A stretch of 64,000 nt of DNA from Geothermovivens sp964644845 (GTDB taxonomy: Bacteria; Zhuqueibacterota; Zhuqueibacteria; Oleimicrobiales; Geothermoviventaceae): contig CAZXXS010000109.1 in NCBI GenBank assembly GCA_964644845.1, forward strand, positions 15,753 through 79,752. Reading direction: 5' to 3'. The position numbers and the translations under genes are program-made. Below the pieces are notes generated by a model, which did not search any database, was not told the DNA's origin, and saw only the letters and a program-made list of their open reading frames with translations. Positions 36,146-45,332 of this stretch are shown one piece after another (position 1 is the first letter of the stretch; each line of letters starts with the position of its first letter).

Positions 36146-38503
36146 ATGTGGGGGCAGGCATTTGCACGCGAGAAACGATTCCAGTCGCGGCACTTTGTTG
36201 TGCCAGCCAAACGGAGCCAACCTGAGCGTCGGGCGACACGGGGGTGCCGACACAAAGTGCGGCAAACCGCAGTGCTCTGTTTGCTGGTATCTGCTGTTTT
36301 GGCGCCACCCGCGGTGCAGGCTCAGTTTGTGGGTGTTGCCCCGGGCGCTCGATCTGTCGGTCTCGGGGGTTCCCTTGTCGCTGCGGCGGACGACCCCTCG
36401 GCCGCCTTCTGGAACCCCGCTCGTCTGGCCGAAGTTCGGCAGTACAGCGCCTTTTTCGATCTGAATCGCACTTACCAGCTTCGGCTTCTCGGCGCAAGTG
36501 TGTTCGACCCGGTCAGGGGAGCGTTTGGGTTGAACCTCTGGCAGACCCAACTGAGAAGCGGCGAACGCACAGACAACGGTTTGCTCGGGTGGGCAAAGAG
36601 CCTACTGCCGGGATTTGACGCCGGTGTACATCTGGCTCTCAGCTCTGGCGACAGTGTTTCCTGGTTTTCCTACGGTCTGGGGCTCGCCTGGCGTCCGGTG
36701 CCAGGTCCTGGCTGGCCAGGCTACCTGAGCCGCCTGGCACACCGGTTCGGCGACGACCTGCAGATCGGAATAAGCTACGTTGGTCTACCGCTTGGTTCCA
36801 GGCGTTCCAGACGTGAATTCCGTTATGGCCTTTCTTACCTCCCCGTCGAAGGCGGGCCACGCTTTCACCTGGCCGAACATCTGGCGGGCGGTGGTTCCGC
36901 ATTCAGCACCGGCCTGGAGGTACCACTGGGCAACAGGAGCGCCTTCTTTTTCGGGGTCGGCGACTGGAACATTCACAAGATGGGCGTTGGTTTTCGCCTG
37001 CACTGGCAGCAGTTGACTTGCGACGTGGCCTACAGCGCGCAGCAGGGACGACTTCTGGCTTCCTTCCAGTTTGATCTTGGCGAGGACCCTCTCTCCCTCG
37101 CGGATCGACACTTTGCTCAGGGCACCGCGGATCTGAAAAAGAAAAAAATTCGGCAAGCTCTCGATGAATTCGAGAAGACGGTCACGTACAACCCCGAGGA
37201 TTCCCGGGCCTGGGCTTACTACACCACCGTGCACAGGCTTGTCGCCAAGGAAAATGCTCAGCTCGATTCCATCTACCACCACGCAGAGCAGCTTCGCCAA
37301 AATGGAGAGTTTGTAAATGCCGCGCTTGAGTACAGCAAGATCCTGAAACGCAACCCAAAACATGAGAAAGCCCGGCGCAAACTCCTCGCGCTCAAGCCAG
37401 CTGTGGACGCAACCATCAACCAGGCGTTTCAAACAGGAATCAAACTGTACGAGAACGAGGACTACGAGAAAGCACGCAGCGTTTTCGAACGTGTGTTGCT
37501 GATCAAGCCGAACCACCAGGGGGCGCAGGACTACCTGGAGCGAACCAAAGCCATTCTACACGGTTTTGCCGAGGACCACTTCCTGCGCGGTCTGGGCTTT
37601 TACCGTCAGCGCAATCTGACGCGGGCTTACGAAGAGTTCGCGCAGGCGGTGAACCTCGACCCGGATTACGACGAAGCGAAGAATTACCTCGACAAGATTT
37701 CGGCTGAGAAAAAGACGCTCGAGAAGAAGATCGACCGACTTCTCAAAGAGGGCGAAGAACTCGCAAAGCGGGGCAACGCAGTCCAGGCCAGCATCAAATT
37801 CCGCAAAGTGCTCGAAGTGGACAATGGCAACCGTCTGGCGCGCCAGAAGCTCATCGAACTTCAGCCGAAAGTGGACGCCTACATTGCCCGTAAGATGCGG
37901 GAAGGCAAAGAAGCTTTTGCTCGAGGCAAGCTGAAGCGCGCGCGGGCGGCATTTCGCCAGGTGATGGCCATTGTGCCGACACACAAAGAGGCCAGCAAGT
38001 ACGACGAGAAAGTGCGCCGTGAAATGGTGCGACGCGCGGAGAACCACTACCAGGAGGGCATGCGCTACTTCCGGGAAGGCAATTACGACAGAGCGCTGCA
38101 GGAATTCGAGCGAGCTCTGGTTTACGTACCCACCCACTCCGGGGCAAAGCGCATGCGGAAGCAGACTTTCAACATGATCGGTTTGCGCGAGCTTCTCCGT
38201 AAAGCCGAGGAAAGCTACGCCCAGGGGGACTACGTTCGCGCCATGGCCATGTTCACCCAAGTTCTGGAAAACAACCCGGACAACCCCACGGCTCTGGAGT
38301 ACGTGGAAAAGTGCCAGCAGCGTCTCAACGAACTGGCCGAGACCCATTTCAATCGAGGCATCAGTTTCTACGCAGCGGAAGACTACCTTTCTGCGATTGA
38401 GGAAATGGACAAGACCCTGGAGATCAACCCGAACCACCGAGGGGCCAAGGAGTACAAACGCCGCGCCGAAATGCGCCTCAAGGCCCTGGAGTCGCTGCGC
38501 TGA
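36146..38503 (+). CDS. PorV/UPF0164-like barrel domain fused to TPR repeats
   Basis: 785 residues from ATG 36146 (GGGAGA upstream). A GTG at 36257 with GGGGGTG ahead would place the signal peptide (VLCLLVSAVLAPPAVQAQ) at the true N-terminus and may be the real start. The mature protein opens with FVGVAPGARSVGLGGSLVAAADD-type sequence and SAAFWNPA, the hallmark of PorV/UPF0164 outer-membrane barrels (about 60-320). The rest (about 325-785) is about nine TPR-like repeats with A-LEYxPDY-type turns and charged linkers. It probably sits in the outer membrane with the TPR arm in the periplasm. It is tightly linked to the cyclase upstream and the NusG-II gene downstream (TGATG overlap). Confidence 0.88.
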   Translation: MWGQAFAREKRFQSRHFVVPAKRSQPERRATRGCRHKVRQTAVLCLLVSAVLAPPAVQAQFVGVAPGARSVGLGGSLVAAADDPSAAFWNPARLAEVRQYSAFFDLNRTYQLRLLGASVFDPVRGAFGLNLWQTQLRSGERTDNGLLGWAKSLLPGFDAGVHLALSSGDSVSWFSYGLGLAWRPVPGPGWPGYLSRLAHRFGDDLQIGISYVGLPLGSRRSRREFRYGLSYLPVEGGPRFHLAEHLAGGGSAFSTGLEVPLGNRSAFFFGVGDWNIHKMGVGFRLHWQQLTCDVAYSAQQGRLLASFQFDLGEDPLSLADRHFAQGTADLKKKKIRQALDEFEKTVTYNPEDSRAWAYYTTVHRLVAKENAQLDSIYHHAEQLRQNGEFVNAALEYSKILKRNPKHEKARRKLLALKPAVDATINQAFQTGIKLYENEDYEKARSVFERVLLIKPNHQGAQDYLERTKAILHGFAEDHFLRGLGFYRQRNLTRAYEEFAQAVNLDPDYDEAKNYLDKISAEKKTLEKKIDRLLKEGEELAKRGNAVQASIKFRKVLEVDNGNRLARQKLIELQPKVDAYIARKMREGKEAFARGKLKRARAAFRQVMAIVPTHKEASKYDEKVRREMVRRAENHYQEGMRYFREGNYDRALQEFERALVYVPTHSGAKRMRKQTFNMIGLRELLRKAEESYAQGDYVRAMAMFTQVLENNPDNPTALEYVEKCQQRLNELAETHFNRGISFYAAEDYLSAIEEMDKTLEINPNHRGAKEYKRRAEMRLKALESLR

Positions 38504-38898
38504 TGCGGGGGTGGATGAGCACACTCCGTTCCGTCACGACCCTGGCCGATCGCCTGGTCTTGATGGCCATTTTGCTCCTCAGCGCGGGAGCCGCTCTCGC
38601 AGCCCGGAGTGGTCTTCGGCCCGCACGCGAAGCTGTGGTGACCATCGATCGTAAACCTGTTTTCTCGCTCCGGTTCGATCAGGACGGAAGGTACACGATT
38701 CCAGCGCCCCTCGGCCCAGTGGTCGTACAGGTTCACAACGGCACAATCCGTGTCGTGCAATCCAGTTGCCCCGACAAAATCTGCGTGTACGAACGTCCGG
38801 TCACTCCTCTCGGCGGGGTCATCGTCTGCGCGCCGAATCGGCTCGTCATTCAGGTGCGGCGTGGCGTGGTTTCAAGCCTGGACTGCGTCACCCAGTGA
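38503..38898 (+). CDS. NusG domain II-containing membrane-anchored protein
   Basis: 131 residues. Its ATG overlaps the previous stop by one base (TGATG). An N-terminal transmembrane segment (about 17-35) precedes a NusG-II beta domain (about 45-130) with SSCPDKICV and GGVIVCAPNRLVI, the conserved Cys-containing core. In many bacteria this gene sits beside the Gx-transporter gene, as here, often in respiratory or isoprenoid clusters. No enzymatic role is established. Confidence 0.9.
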   Translation: MRGWMSTLRSVTTLADRLVLMAILLLSAGAALAARSGLRPAREAVVTIDRKPVFSLRFDQDGRYTIPAPLGPVVVQVHNGTIRVVQSSCPDKICVYERPVTPLGGVIVCAPNRLVIQVRRGVVSSLDCVTQ

Positions 38899-38932
38899 CG
38901 TCGAAAACTCAACCACCTGCGGACTGACCAGC

Positions 38933-39487
38933 GTGCCGCGGAAGACCACATCCCCCACTGTCCGCCAAATCGCTTCGATCGCCATCCTTGCAGCTGCAGG
39001 GGTCGTGGTCTACGTTTTTGAAGGGCTGCTGCCCAGACCTTTGCCTTGGGTTCGCCCCGGCCTCGCCAACGTGGTCACACTTGTTGCCCTCGAACTGCTG
39101 GGCGTCTGGCCCGCTGCGATTGTCGCACTTCTCCGGATCGTGCTCTCCGCTTTGCTGCTCGGTACGTTTGGCAACGTTGCTTTCCTGTTCTCCGCAACGG
39201 GCGGCGCCTGCGCACTGGCAGGCATGGCGGGTGCACACCGCTGGTTTAAGCCTCCTTTGAGCCTGGTCGGCGTCGGCCTTGTCGGCGCGTTTTGCCACGC
39301 CACAGGGCAGCTCGCCGTGGCCTGGGCATTTCTGGTTCGCAGCACTGCCGTTTTCGCGATCGCTTCCAGTCTACTGTTGTCCGCAGCTCTCGCCGGTCTT
39401 GTGGTCGGGCTGGCAGCACAAACGACCGTCAAGGGACTCGCACGCGTGTCTGGCTCTCCGGAGACAGGGCCAACCGCGAAAGGATGA
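38933..39487 (+). CDS. Gx transporter family protein (heptaprenyl diphosphate synthase component I-like)
   Basis: 184 residues from the proposed GTG at 38933; no ATG is available and the Shine-Dalgarno is weak. Five to six hydrophobic helices carry the family pattern PWVRPGLANVVTLVALELLG and RIVLSALLLGTFGN. The name comes from a historical link to heptaprenyl diphosphate synthase, but the family looks like small S-component-type transporters. It follows the NusG-II gene after 34 bases, the usual partner arrangement. Confidence 0.88.
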   Translation: MPRKTTSPTVRQIASIAILAAAGVVVYVFEGLLPRPLPWVRPGLANVVTLVALELLGVWPAAIVALLRIVLSALLLGTFGNVAFLFSATGGACALAGMAGAHRWFKPPLSLVGVGLVGAFCHATGQLAVAWAFLVRSTAVFAIASSLLLSAALAGLVVGLAAQTTVKGLARVSGSPETGPTAKG

Positions 39488-39668
39488 CGGATGACAACTG
39501 CGTACTTCCACTCTACAGCGTTGGATTTTCGGTGCGCCAGGGAACTCGGCGGGCTAAACGCAAATGCCCGTGCCTGAAAGGTGGCCCTACCCAGGCTGCC
39601 GTTACTCCCGAGGTACGTAGCGCACTCACAACTTAGCGGGCATCTTTTGAGGAAGGAGGGAGGGAAAA
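39488..39668 (+). promoter_or_regulatory. Possible structured leader of the 39669 gene
   Basis: Two nested hairpins, GGGC/GCCC (39551-39569) and GCCTG/CAGGC (39572-39596), can be closed by CGGC/GCCG (39547-39550 with 39598-39601). ATGCCCG (39565-39570) is complementary to CGGGCAT near 39640. No promoter or known RNA class was recognised. Confidence 0.3.
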
Positions 39669-40232
39669 ATGCGTTTTCCGTTTAGCACGTTGTCATCGAG
39701 CGCACGGCGGACTCTACTTTTGCTCACGCTGGCAGGTACGGTGAGCCTTTGGTTCGCTCTCAGCAGACTCGATGTGCCCCTGCGTACCCAGGCAGCGCCG
39801 AACGGGATTGTCAGCTTTGAGCTTGCGGGTTCAATCGCAAAGAGTGCGGAGATTCTGGCCTCCTGGGACAGCAGAGCACGGGTGGCGGCGGGCCTTAGCC
39901 TGGGGATCGACTACCTGTTTCTGGTCTCGTACAGTGTTCTCCTCGCCCTGGCCGTTTCGCTGCTTAGCGAGAAAATGCACCCTGTGGTGGCCTGTGCAGC
40001 GTTTGTTGGCTTACCTGTGGCCTGGCTTCAGCTCGTTGCCGGTGCCTTGGATGCGTTCGAGAATTTTGCTTTGATCAAGTTGCTGCTCGGCTCCACGGCT
40101 TCGGCGTGGTCGACCCTGGCCAGATCAGCCGCTCTTTTCAAATTCGGCCTTGTCAGCGCAGGCATCACTTACCTTGTGGTTGTTTCGCTCTGGTTCGCGT
40201 GGGCCAAAAGAAAGGCCCGTTGCCAGAAGTAA
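39669..40232 (+). CDS. Four-helix membrane protein
   Basis: 187 residues, ATG 39669 behind GGAGGGAGGG. Hydrophobic segments lie at about 15-31, 76-98, 103-125 and 150-175. A periplasmic loop of about 40 residues follows the first helix. The C-terminus is basic (AKRKARCQK). No family assigned. Similar four-helix hypothetical proteins are widespread. Confidence 0.78.
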   Translation: MRFPFSTLSSSARRTLLLLTLAGTVSLWFALSRLDVPLRTQAAPNGIVSFELAGSIAKSAEILASWDSRARVAAGLSLGIDYLFLVSYSVLLALAVSLLSEKMHPVVACAAFVGLPVAWLQLVAGALDAFENFALIKLLLGSTASAWSTLARSAALFKFGLVSAGITYLVVVSLWFAWAKRKARCQK

Positions 40233-40364
40233 TCGGGGCTCTCAACCGGGGAGCTTCTGAAAGAAGCGAGCGTTCAAAGCAGTGAGTTCGTGCGTCGTCG
40301 CGAGCGAGAAAGCAACAGCTAAGGCGCTTCAGAAACAGGTCAAGATCTGCCATTTTCTACTTCG

Positions 40365-40964
40365 ATGAAAGCCATCGAGTGGATCGCAGAGCAACGCATT
40401 TTGGAAGCCATCGAGCAGGGGAAGCTGGACAACTTGCCCGGAGCGGGCAAACCGTTGGAGCTTGACGTCGACTGGCACTTGCCTCCGGAAGTGCGTCTTG
40501 CCTACCGAATTTTGCGCAACGCCGGCTTCGTACCGCCGGTAATTGGCTTGCGCAAAGAGGTCGAGGACGAGATCCACGCGCTGCAACAGTACCTCGCTCT
40601 GGTGGAACGCTACGCCAACGAGTACCGAAAGCAAATGAAGGCGGTTTCACTGGAAGCCGAAAAGCAGGAGAACCGGTTCGTCGCAGCGTTTCTGGCGGGC
40701 CGTCCGGTGCGCTCACGGCGTCGTCAGTCGACAGGGGAACTCGTGTCGGCCTACGAGTCCCTACGCCGCCAGGCAAGAGCCGAAGTGCAAAGCAGGGTTC
40801 GCCGGATCAACCAGCGCATCCGTGCCCTGCACGACGAGTGGCTACGGGAGACCTACCGCCGGCAACTGGCCGGCGCTGTAGACCTGACCCGTCAGACGCT
40901 GTCCGAGGAAGCGTTCCTCCAGGACTTTGATCGCAGGGTACCTCCCCTGGACTGCCAGGGCTAA
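40365..40964 (+). CDS. DUF1992 (DnaJ-homologue C28-like) protein
   Basis: 199 residues. The first 70 residues match DUF1992: IAEQRILEAIEQGKLDNLPGAGKPL, then a conserved MAYRILRNAGF-like helix. The remainder is a long charged helical tail. DUF1992 is found alone in bacteria and attached to J domains in eukaryotes; its function is not established. The ATG has no clear Shine-Dalgarno, but the conserved N-terminus fixes the start. Confidence 0.92.
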   Translation: MKAIEWIAEQRILEAIEQGKLDNLPGAGKPLELDVDWHLPPEVRLAYRILRNAGFVPPVIGLRKEVEDEIHALQQYLALVERYANEYRKQMKAVSLEAEKQENRFVAAFLAGRPVRSRRRQSTGELVSAYESLRRQARAEVQSRVRRINQRIRALHDEWLRETYRRQLAGAVDLTRQTLSEEAFLQDFDRRVPPLDCQG

Positions 40965-41120
40965 CGGCCCGGAACAGAAAGGATTGGGCTGGGCTTTCGC
41001 GTGGTGTCCCGAAGCCCAGCGCAACCAGGGACCCCCACGACGCGTGGTGCAGGGCGATGTCGCTTTCTCGTTGAAGAAAAGGCAACGAGTCCTCAAACCG
41101 AAGTGGAGAAAAAGAACAAC

Positions 41121-41882
41121 GTGTTTTCGGAAACACTGATCCAACGTCTGCTCACTGCGAGTAGGGTTGCGGTACTCACCGGCGCCGGGATCAGCGCTGA
41201 GTCGGGCGTACCCACGTTCCGTGGCAAAGACGGGCTGTGGCGCCGTTTTCGCCCGGAGGAGCTGGCCACAGTGGAGGCGTTCCTGAAAAATCCGACGCTG
41301 GTGTGGGAGTGGTACAACTACCGCCGCCAAATTGTGACGGAAGTTCGGCCCAACCCCGGCCATCTTGCGCTGGTCGAGCTCGAGGAGTTTGTACCGGACC
41401 TGGCCGTGATCACACAGAATGTGGACGGCTTGCACCAGCGCGCTGGCAGCCGAAAAGTGCTGGAGCTTCACGGCAACATTATGCGGAGCCGGTGCATGGC
41501 TTGTGGACGTGTGTACACCGAACTGAGTTTTGAAAACGGTCAGGTCCCACGCTGCCAGTGCGGTGGGTTGGTCCGGCCCGACGTGGTGTGGTTCGGCGAA
41601 ATGCTCCCTCAAGACGTGCTCGAGGAGGCCTACCACTACGCCCGAACAGCCAGTGTGTTCCTTAGCGTAGGTACTTCGGCCCTGGTTCAACCAGCTGCGA
41701 GTTTGCCGCTTGAAGCGCGCGACTACTGGGCGTACGTGGTTGAAATCAACCCCGAAACGACGCCAATCACCCGCAAGGTTCACGAGCACATCCCCGGGAA
41801 GGCGGGCGAAATCCTGCCGAAACTCGTTGAAACGCTGCGACGTTCAAAGGCCGAGGCTCGAAAAGAGAAAGGAAGCGGCTAA
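41121..41882 (+). CDS. NAD-dependent protein deacylase (sirtuin, class III type)
   Basis: 253 residues from GTG 41121 with GGAG 12 bases upstream; this length suits bacterial sirtuins, while an ATG 120 bases upstream adds unconserved residues. NAD motifs GAGISAESGVPTFRG and QNVDGLHQRAG, catalytic His117 in ELHGN and a zinc site of C125, C128 and a downstream CQC are all visible. Tyr65-x2-Arg68 (YNYR) matches the acyl-pocket pair that gives class III sirtuins desuccinylase activity. Removal of acetyl or succinyl groups from lysines is expected. Confidence 0.95.
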   Translation: MFSETLIQRLLTASRVAVLTGAGISAESGVPTFRGKDGLWRRFRPEELATVEAFLKNPTLVWEWYNYRRQIVTEVRPNPGHLALVELEEFVPDLAVITQNVDGLHQRAGSRKVLELHGNIMRSRCMACGRVYTELSFENGQVPRCQCGGLVRPDVVWFGEMLPQDVLEEAYHYARTASVFLSVGTSALVQPAASLPLEARDYWAYVVEINPETTPITRKVHEHIPGKAGEILPKLVETLRRSKAEARKEKGSG

Positions 41883-42000
41883 TTTCTCTGACATGCGGTA
41901 GGGACATCGCGGTCACCTTGACGCCTAGCCGCACACCTTTCACCGAGTCGTTTCGAGCTTGGGCTGTCAGAACAGAGCAACTCAGCAAATCAGGAGTAAC

Positions 42001-44595
42001 GTGCCAAGTCTTAAACGGAATCCCCTGAGATTCGCCTTTAGCGTGGCGCTCGCAGGCGCCTTGCTCGCGTCCGGGTGCGCCTACTACAACACGTTCTACA
42101 ACGCCAAACAGTACTACAAAAAGGCGGAAGAGCAGAGACTCAAGCGACGTACGGACCGGCCAACTCAGGCGGAGCTGGAAAACTACAAGAAAGCCGTCGA
42201 GAAAGCGGGCAAAGTAATCCAGAACTACCCCAAGAGCCGGTACGTGGACGACGCCGTAATGCTGATGGGGAAAGCCTACTACTACCAGAATCAGCTTGGC
42301 TCGGCCCAGCGCAAATTCGAAGAGCTGCTCGCCTACTTTCCCGACAGCGAATTCGCTCCGGAAGCGCAACTCTGGCTGGCACGCTGCCTGATCGCCCAGA
42401 ATCAGTTCGACCAGGCGGAGAAAGTCCTCAAGCAGTTACACAGCCGCAAGAAAATGCCGGGCAAGGTGCGCGACGAGTCGTACCTGCTGCTCGGCGACCT
42501 GTACTACAACCGGGAAGACTACAAAAACGCGCTGGAGGAGTACAAGAAGGCAGCCAAACGGATTGGCGACAAGAAGCTGAAAGCCCAATCTTACCTGAGT
42601 CTGGGCGAGTGCGCCGCCATCCTCGATCAGCACGAGGTCGCCGCCGAAGCTTTCCGGAAGGCGATCAAGTACACCGACACCCCCGAACTTCGGTACAAGG
42701 CAGTTTTCAACTACGGCGTCGAACTCAAGGCGCTGGGCAAGTACGACGAGGCCATCAAAGTGTTCGAGCGCATTTTGCGCGACGGTTCGATGACGAAATT
42801 TTGGCCGGATGCCAAGTACCAGATTGCTGAAACCGCTTACGAGAAGGGTGAGCTGGACTACGCTCAGCGCTGGCTGGAGGGAATCATCGAGGATCATCCC
42901 CGGACTGAAGCAGCGGCAAATGCTTACTACCTCCTGGGCCAGATTTACGTTCACGACTACTCCGACTACAAGGGGGCAAAAGAAAAGTTCGACAAGGTCC
43001 GGGGGGCGTACTCGCGTGCTGAGGTCGTGCCGGACGCCGTCCAGTTCAGCCAGGACCTTGACAAGTTCCTGCAGCTTCGCGAGTTGATCACCAAGCAAGA
43101 GCAGCAGCTCTCCAAAGGCGACACTTCTTTAGTGCAGGTCGGCGAAAGAGAACGACGACGCTTGCGGCCAGGCGAGGAGTGGCGACCGGACACCACGCTC
43201 ACACATCGCGACTCTTTGATGGTCCTCTCGCGCCTGGACAGCTTGATCCAAGACGGCATCAAACCTGACAGCGCAGCCAATTATCTGGCTGAAAAAGACA
43301 CCCTGCTGTACTGGATTTTCCCACCGGACAGCCTGGTGGACGTGTACGAACGGGTGCAAGACAACGACTCCCTTTGGGCAGAGATCGACCGGATCCGGCG
43401 GGAAGAGGCACAAATGACCGCTGCAGAGCGACGGGCACGTGCGGCGGCAAGAATGGCGGCGCGAAACAAACAAAGGGGGCCAACCATCGAAGCCGCCACA
43501 CCGGAAAACGTAGCCAAGAACAAACTGAAACTGGCGGAGTACTACCTCTTTCGCTTCGACAAGCCGGACACGGCCCTGGCGATCTACAAAGACATCCTCA
43601 CACGGTACGCAAAAACACCCTCCGCTCCACAGGCTCTGTACTCGTACATTTACATTCTCGAATCCGTTCACGGCGACACTGCGGCAGCGGATTCCTTCCG
43701 CAAACAGCTGATTGAGTTCTACCCGGACACGCCACAGGCCGATGCATGTCGTAGGCAACTCGGCTTAGTGCAGCCCGCGAAAAAGACCACAGACGGGGCG
43801 GAACAGATGTACGAAGAAGCCGAGCACCTGCTGTGGGACGAGAACGATCCCAAGCGTGCACTCGACACCTACGCCGAGCTGGTGAAAAGGTACCCCGACT
43901 CGGATTTGGTACCCAAAGCGCTCTACGCTTCCGGCTGGGTGTGCGAGAACAAACTTGGAGCGAACGAGCAGGCGGCGGAAATCTACCAAATGCTCCTGGA
44001 CAAGTACCCGGACAGCCCCTACGCCCAGCAGGTGAAGGGCCCGCTGGAAGAACTGAAGCGCGCCAAAGAAGAAGCCGCCAAAGCAGCGCAGGCCAGCACA
44101 GACACTACGCGGGCACTGACATCAGCGGACTCCGCCGGAACAGCCGTGGCTTCCGCGGACACTGGTGGCGTGGTACCCGACACTGCGGCAGTGCAGCTGG
44201 CCGACACCAGTGCCGTAAACGACACCCTTTCGGTACCCGGGAAGAAGAAACTGCCCAATGTTGTGCCTGCGGTGAGTCGGGACACAATCGTGGAGCACCC
44301 GGACGTTCAGGCCGAGCCCGTAGGCGGGTTGGACGCGCTGCAACAACAGCTTCGCATCCCCGCGTCGGCACGTAACAAGGTGCTTCCCGGTACAGTGATG
44401 GTGAAGGTGCTCGTGGACGAGCGGGGGTTCGTTCGGGATGTCAACCTGATCACACCCCTGGAAGATTCCGACTTTGAGATGGCTGCACTACGGGCAATCC
44501 GTCAGGTGCGCTGGAAGCCAGCCACACTGAAGGGGAAACCCGTTCGTTCCTGGGTGGAGGTGCCCCTGGATTTCGTCCAGGCACGACGCAAGTAA
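42001..44595 (+). CDS. TPR lipoprotein with TonB C-terminal domain
   Basis: 864 residues from GTG 42001 (AGGAG 4 bases upstream). The lipobox LASGC places the lipidated Cys at 26. The mature N-terminus begins YYNTFYNAKQYYKKAEEQ, seen in FCB-group TPR lipoproteins. TPR repeats fill about 45-355; a charged linker (about 360-500) and more BamD/YbgF-like repeats (about 505-690) follow. A low-complexity Ala/Ser/Thr/Val linker leads to a TonB C-terminal domain (about 785-862) with GTVMVKVLVDERGFVRDV and A-LRAIRQVRWKPA. There is no N-terminal TonB transmembrane helix or ExbB-interacting motif, so the TonB domain here is carried on a lipoprotein. A structural or regulatory role at the outer membrane is more likely than energy transduction. 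Confidence 0.92.
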   Translation: MPSLKRNPLRFAFSVALAGALLASGCAYYNTFYNAKQYYKKAEEQRLKRRTDRPTQAELENYKKAVEKAGKVIQNYPKSRYVDDAVMLMGKAYYYQNQLGSAQRKFEELLAYFPDSEFAPEAQLWLARCLIAQNQFDQAEKVLKQLHSRKKMPGKVRDESYLLLGDLYYNREDYKNALEEYKKAAKRIGDKKLKAQSYLSLGECAAILDQHEVAAEAFRKAIKYTDTPELRYKAVFNYGVELKALGKYDEAIKVFERILRDGSMTKFWPDAKYQIAETAYEKGELDYAQRWLEGIIEDHPRTEAAANAYYLLGQIYVHDYSDYKGAKEKFDKVRGAYSRAEVVPDAVQFSQDLDKFLQLRELITKQEQQLSKGDTSLVQVGERERRRLRPGEEWRPDTTLTHRDSLMVLSRLDSLIQDGIKPDSAANYLAEKDTLLYWIFPPDSLVDVYERVQDNDSLWAEIDRIRREEAQMTAAERRARAAARMAARNKQRGPTIEAATPENVAKNKLKLAEYYLFRFDKPDTALAIYKDILTRYAKTPSAPQALYSYIYILESVHGDTAAADSFRKQLIEFYPDTPQADACRRQLGLVQPAKKTTDGAEQMYEEAEHLLWDENDPKRALDTYAELVKRYPDSDLVPKALYASGWVCENKLGANEQAAEIYQMLLDKYPDSPYAQQVKGPLEELKRAKEEAAKAAQASTDTTRALTSADSAGTAVASADTGGVVPDTAAVQLADTSAVNDTLSVPGKKKLPNVVPAVSRDTIVEHPDVQAEPVGGLDALQQQLRIPASARNKVLPGTVMVKVLVDERGFVRDVNLITPLEDSDFEMAALRAIRQVRWKPATLKGKPVRSWVEVPLDFVQARRK

Positions 44596-44942
44596 GGTTA
44601 AGACCCTTTCCACCTGCAAGGACACATCGCGGGCGGGAAAGAGCCGCTTCCTCCACGGGGGCTGCCTCAGGCCGTTGGCGGCGGGGAAAATCATGAAGCG
44701 TGCAAGGGCACCGGGTAGTGGCAAAAGTTCACTTCCTCTGATTAGCTCGAGGATGTTTCCGCGGATTGGCCCTGCTCCCGCGAGGGGTTTCCACGAATCG
44801 GAGAAAACGAAAGAAACGCTCCAGCAGCGGCCGTACAGAGAGCCAATCAGTACGGACAAAAACGTGCTCGGCGCTCGCCGTGCAGATCTGGCAGTTCTCC
44901 ATCAAGAGCGTAGGCAAGGCAAAGATTAGCGGAAAGGAACCG
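44596..44942. other. Gene-free spacer
   Basis: 347 bases upstream of the CoA-binding protein gene. No gene, terminator or strong promoter was seen. Confidence 0.4.
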
Positions 44943-45332
44943 ATGAACCAGCAGACGAGAATCGTCAGTGAATTTCTCAACCTTAAAACGCTCGCCGTTG
45001 TGGGAGCCTCGCGGAACCGCGCAAAATACGGAAACGCCGTCTACAGACACCTGCGTCGGCGGGGTTACACTGTGTACGCTGTGAACCCTAAGGCTCAGGA
45101 GGTGGAAGGCGATCCAGCGTACCCGGACCTGCGATCGCTCCCACAACCTGTGGAAGGTGTGGTTTTCGTGGTTCCGCCCCAGCAAACAGAGCGCATCCTC
45201 CGGGAAGCCCACGAGCTTGGAGTCCGTTACGCCTGGATGCAACCCGGTGCGGAGTCGGAGAAAGCTTTACGCTACTGCCAGGAGAATGGCATTCGCGCTG
45301 TGGCAGGCCCCTGCATCCTCGTGGTCGGTTGA
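44943..45332 (+). CDS. CoA-binding domain protein (YccU-like)
   Basis: 129 residues from ATG 44943, with GGAAAGGAA upstream. A single Rossmann-type CoA-binding domain: LAVVGASRNRAKYGNAVYRHL, VYAVNPKAQEV, then VVPPQQTERIL, WMQPGAESEKAL and AGPCILV. It matches the YccU/YmjK stand-alone family related to the N-terminal domain of succinyl-CoA ligases. The biological role is not established. Upstream in-frame sequence is not conserved. Confidence 0.92.
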   Translation: MNQQTRIVSEFLNLKTLAVVGASRNRAKYGNAVYRHLRRRGYTVYAVNPKAQEVEGDPAYPDLRSLPQPVEGVVFVVPPQQTERILREAHELGVRYAWMQPGAESEKALRYCQENGIRAVAGPCILVVG

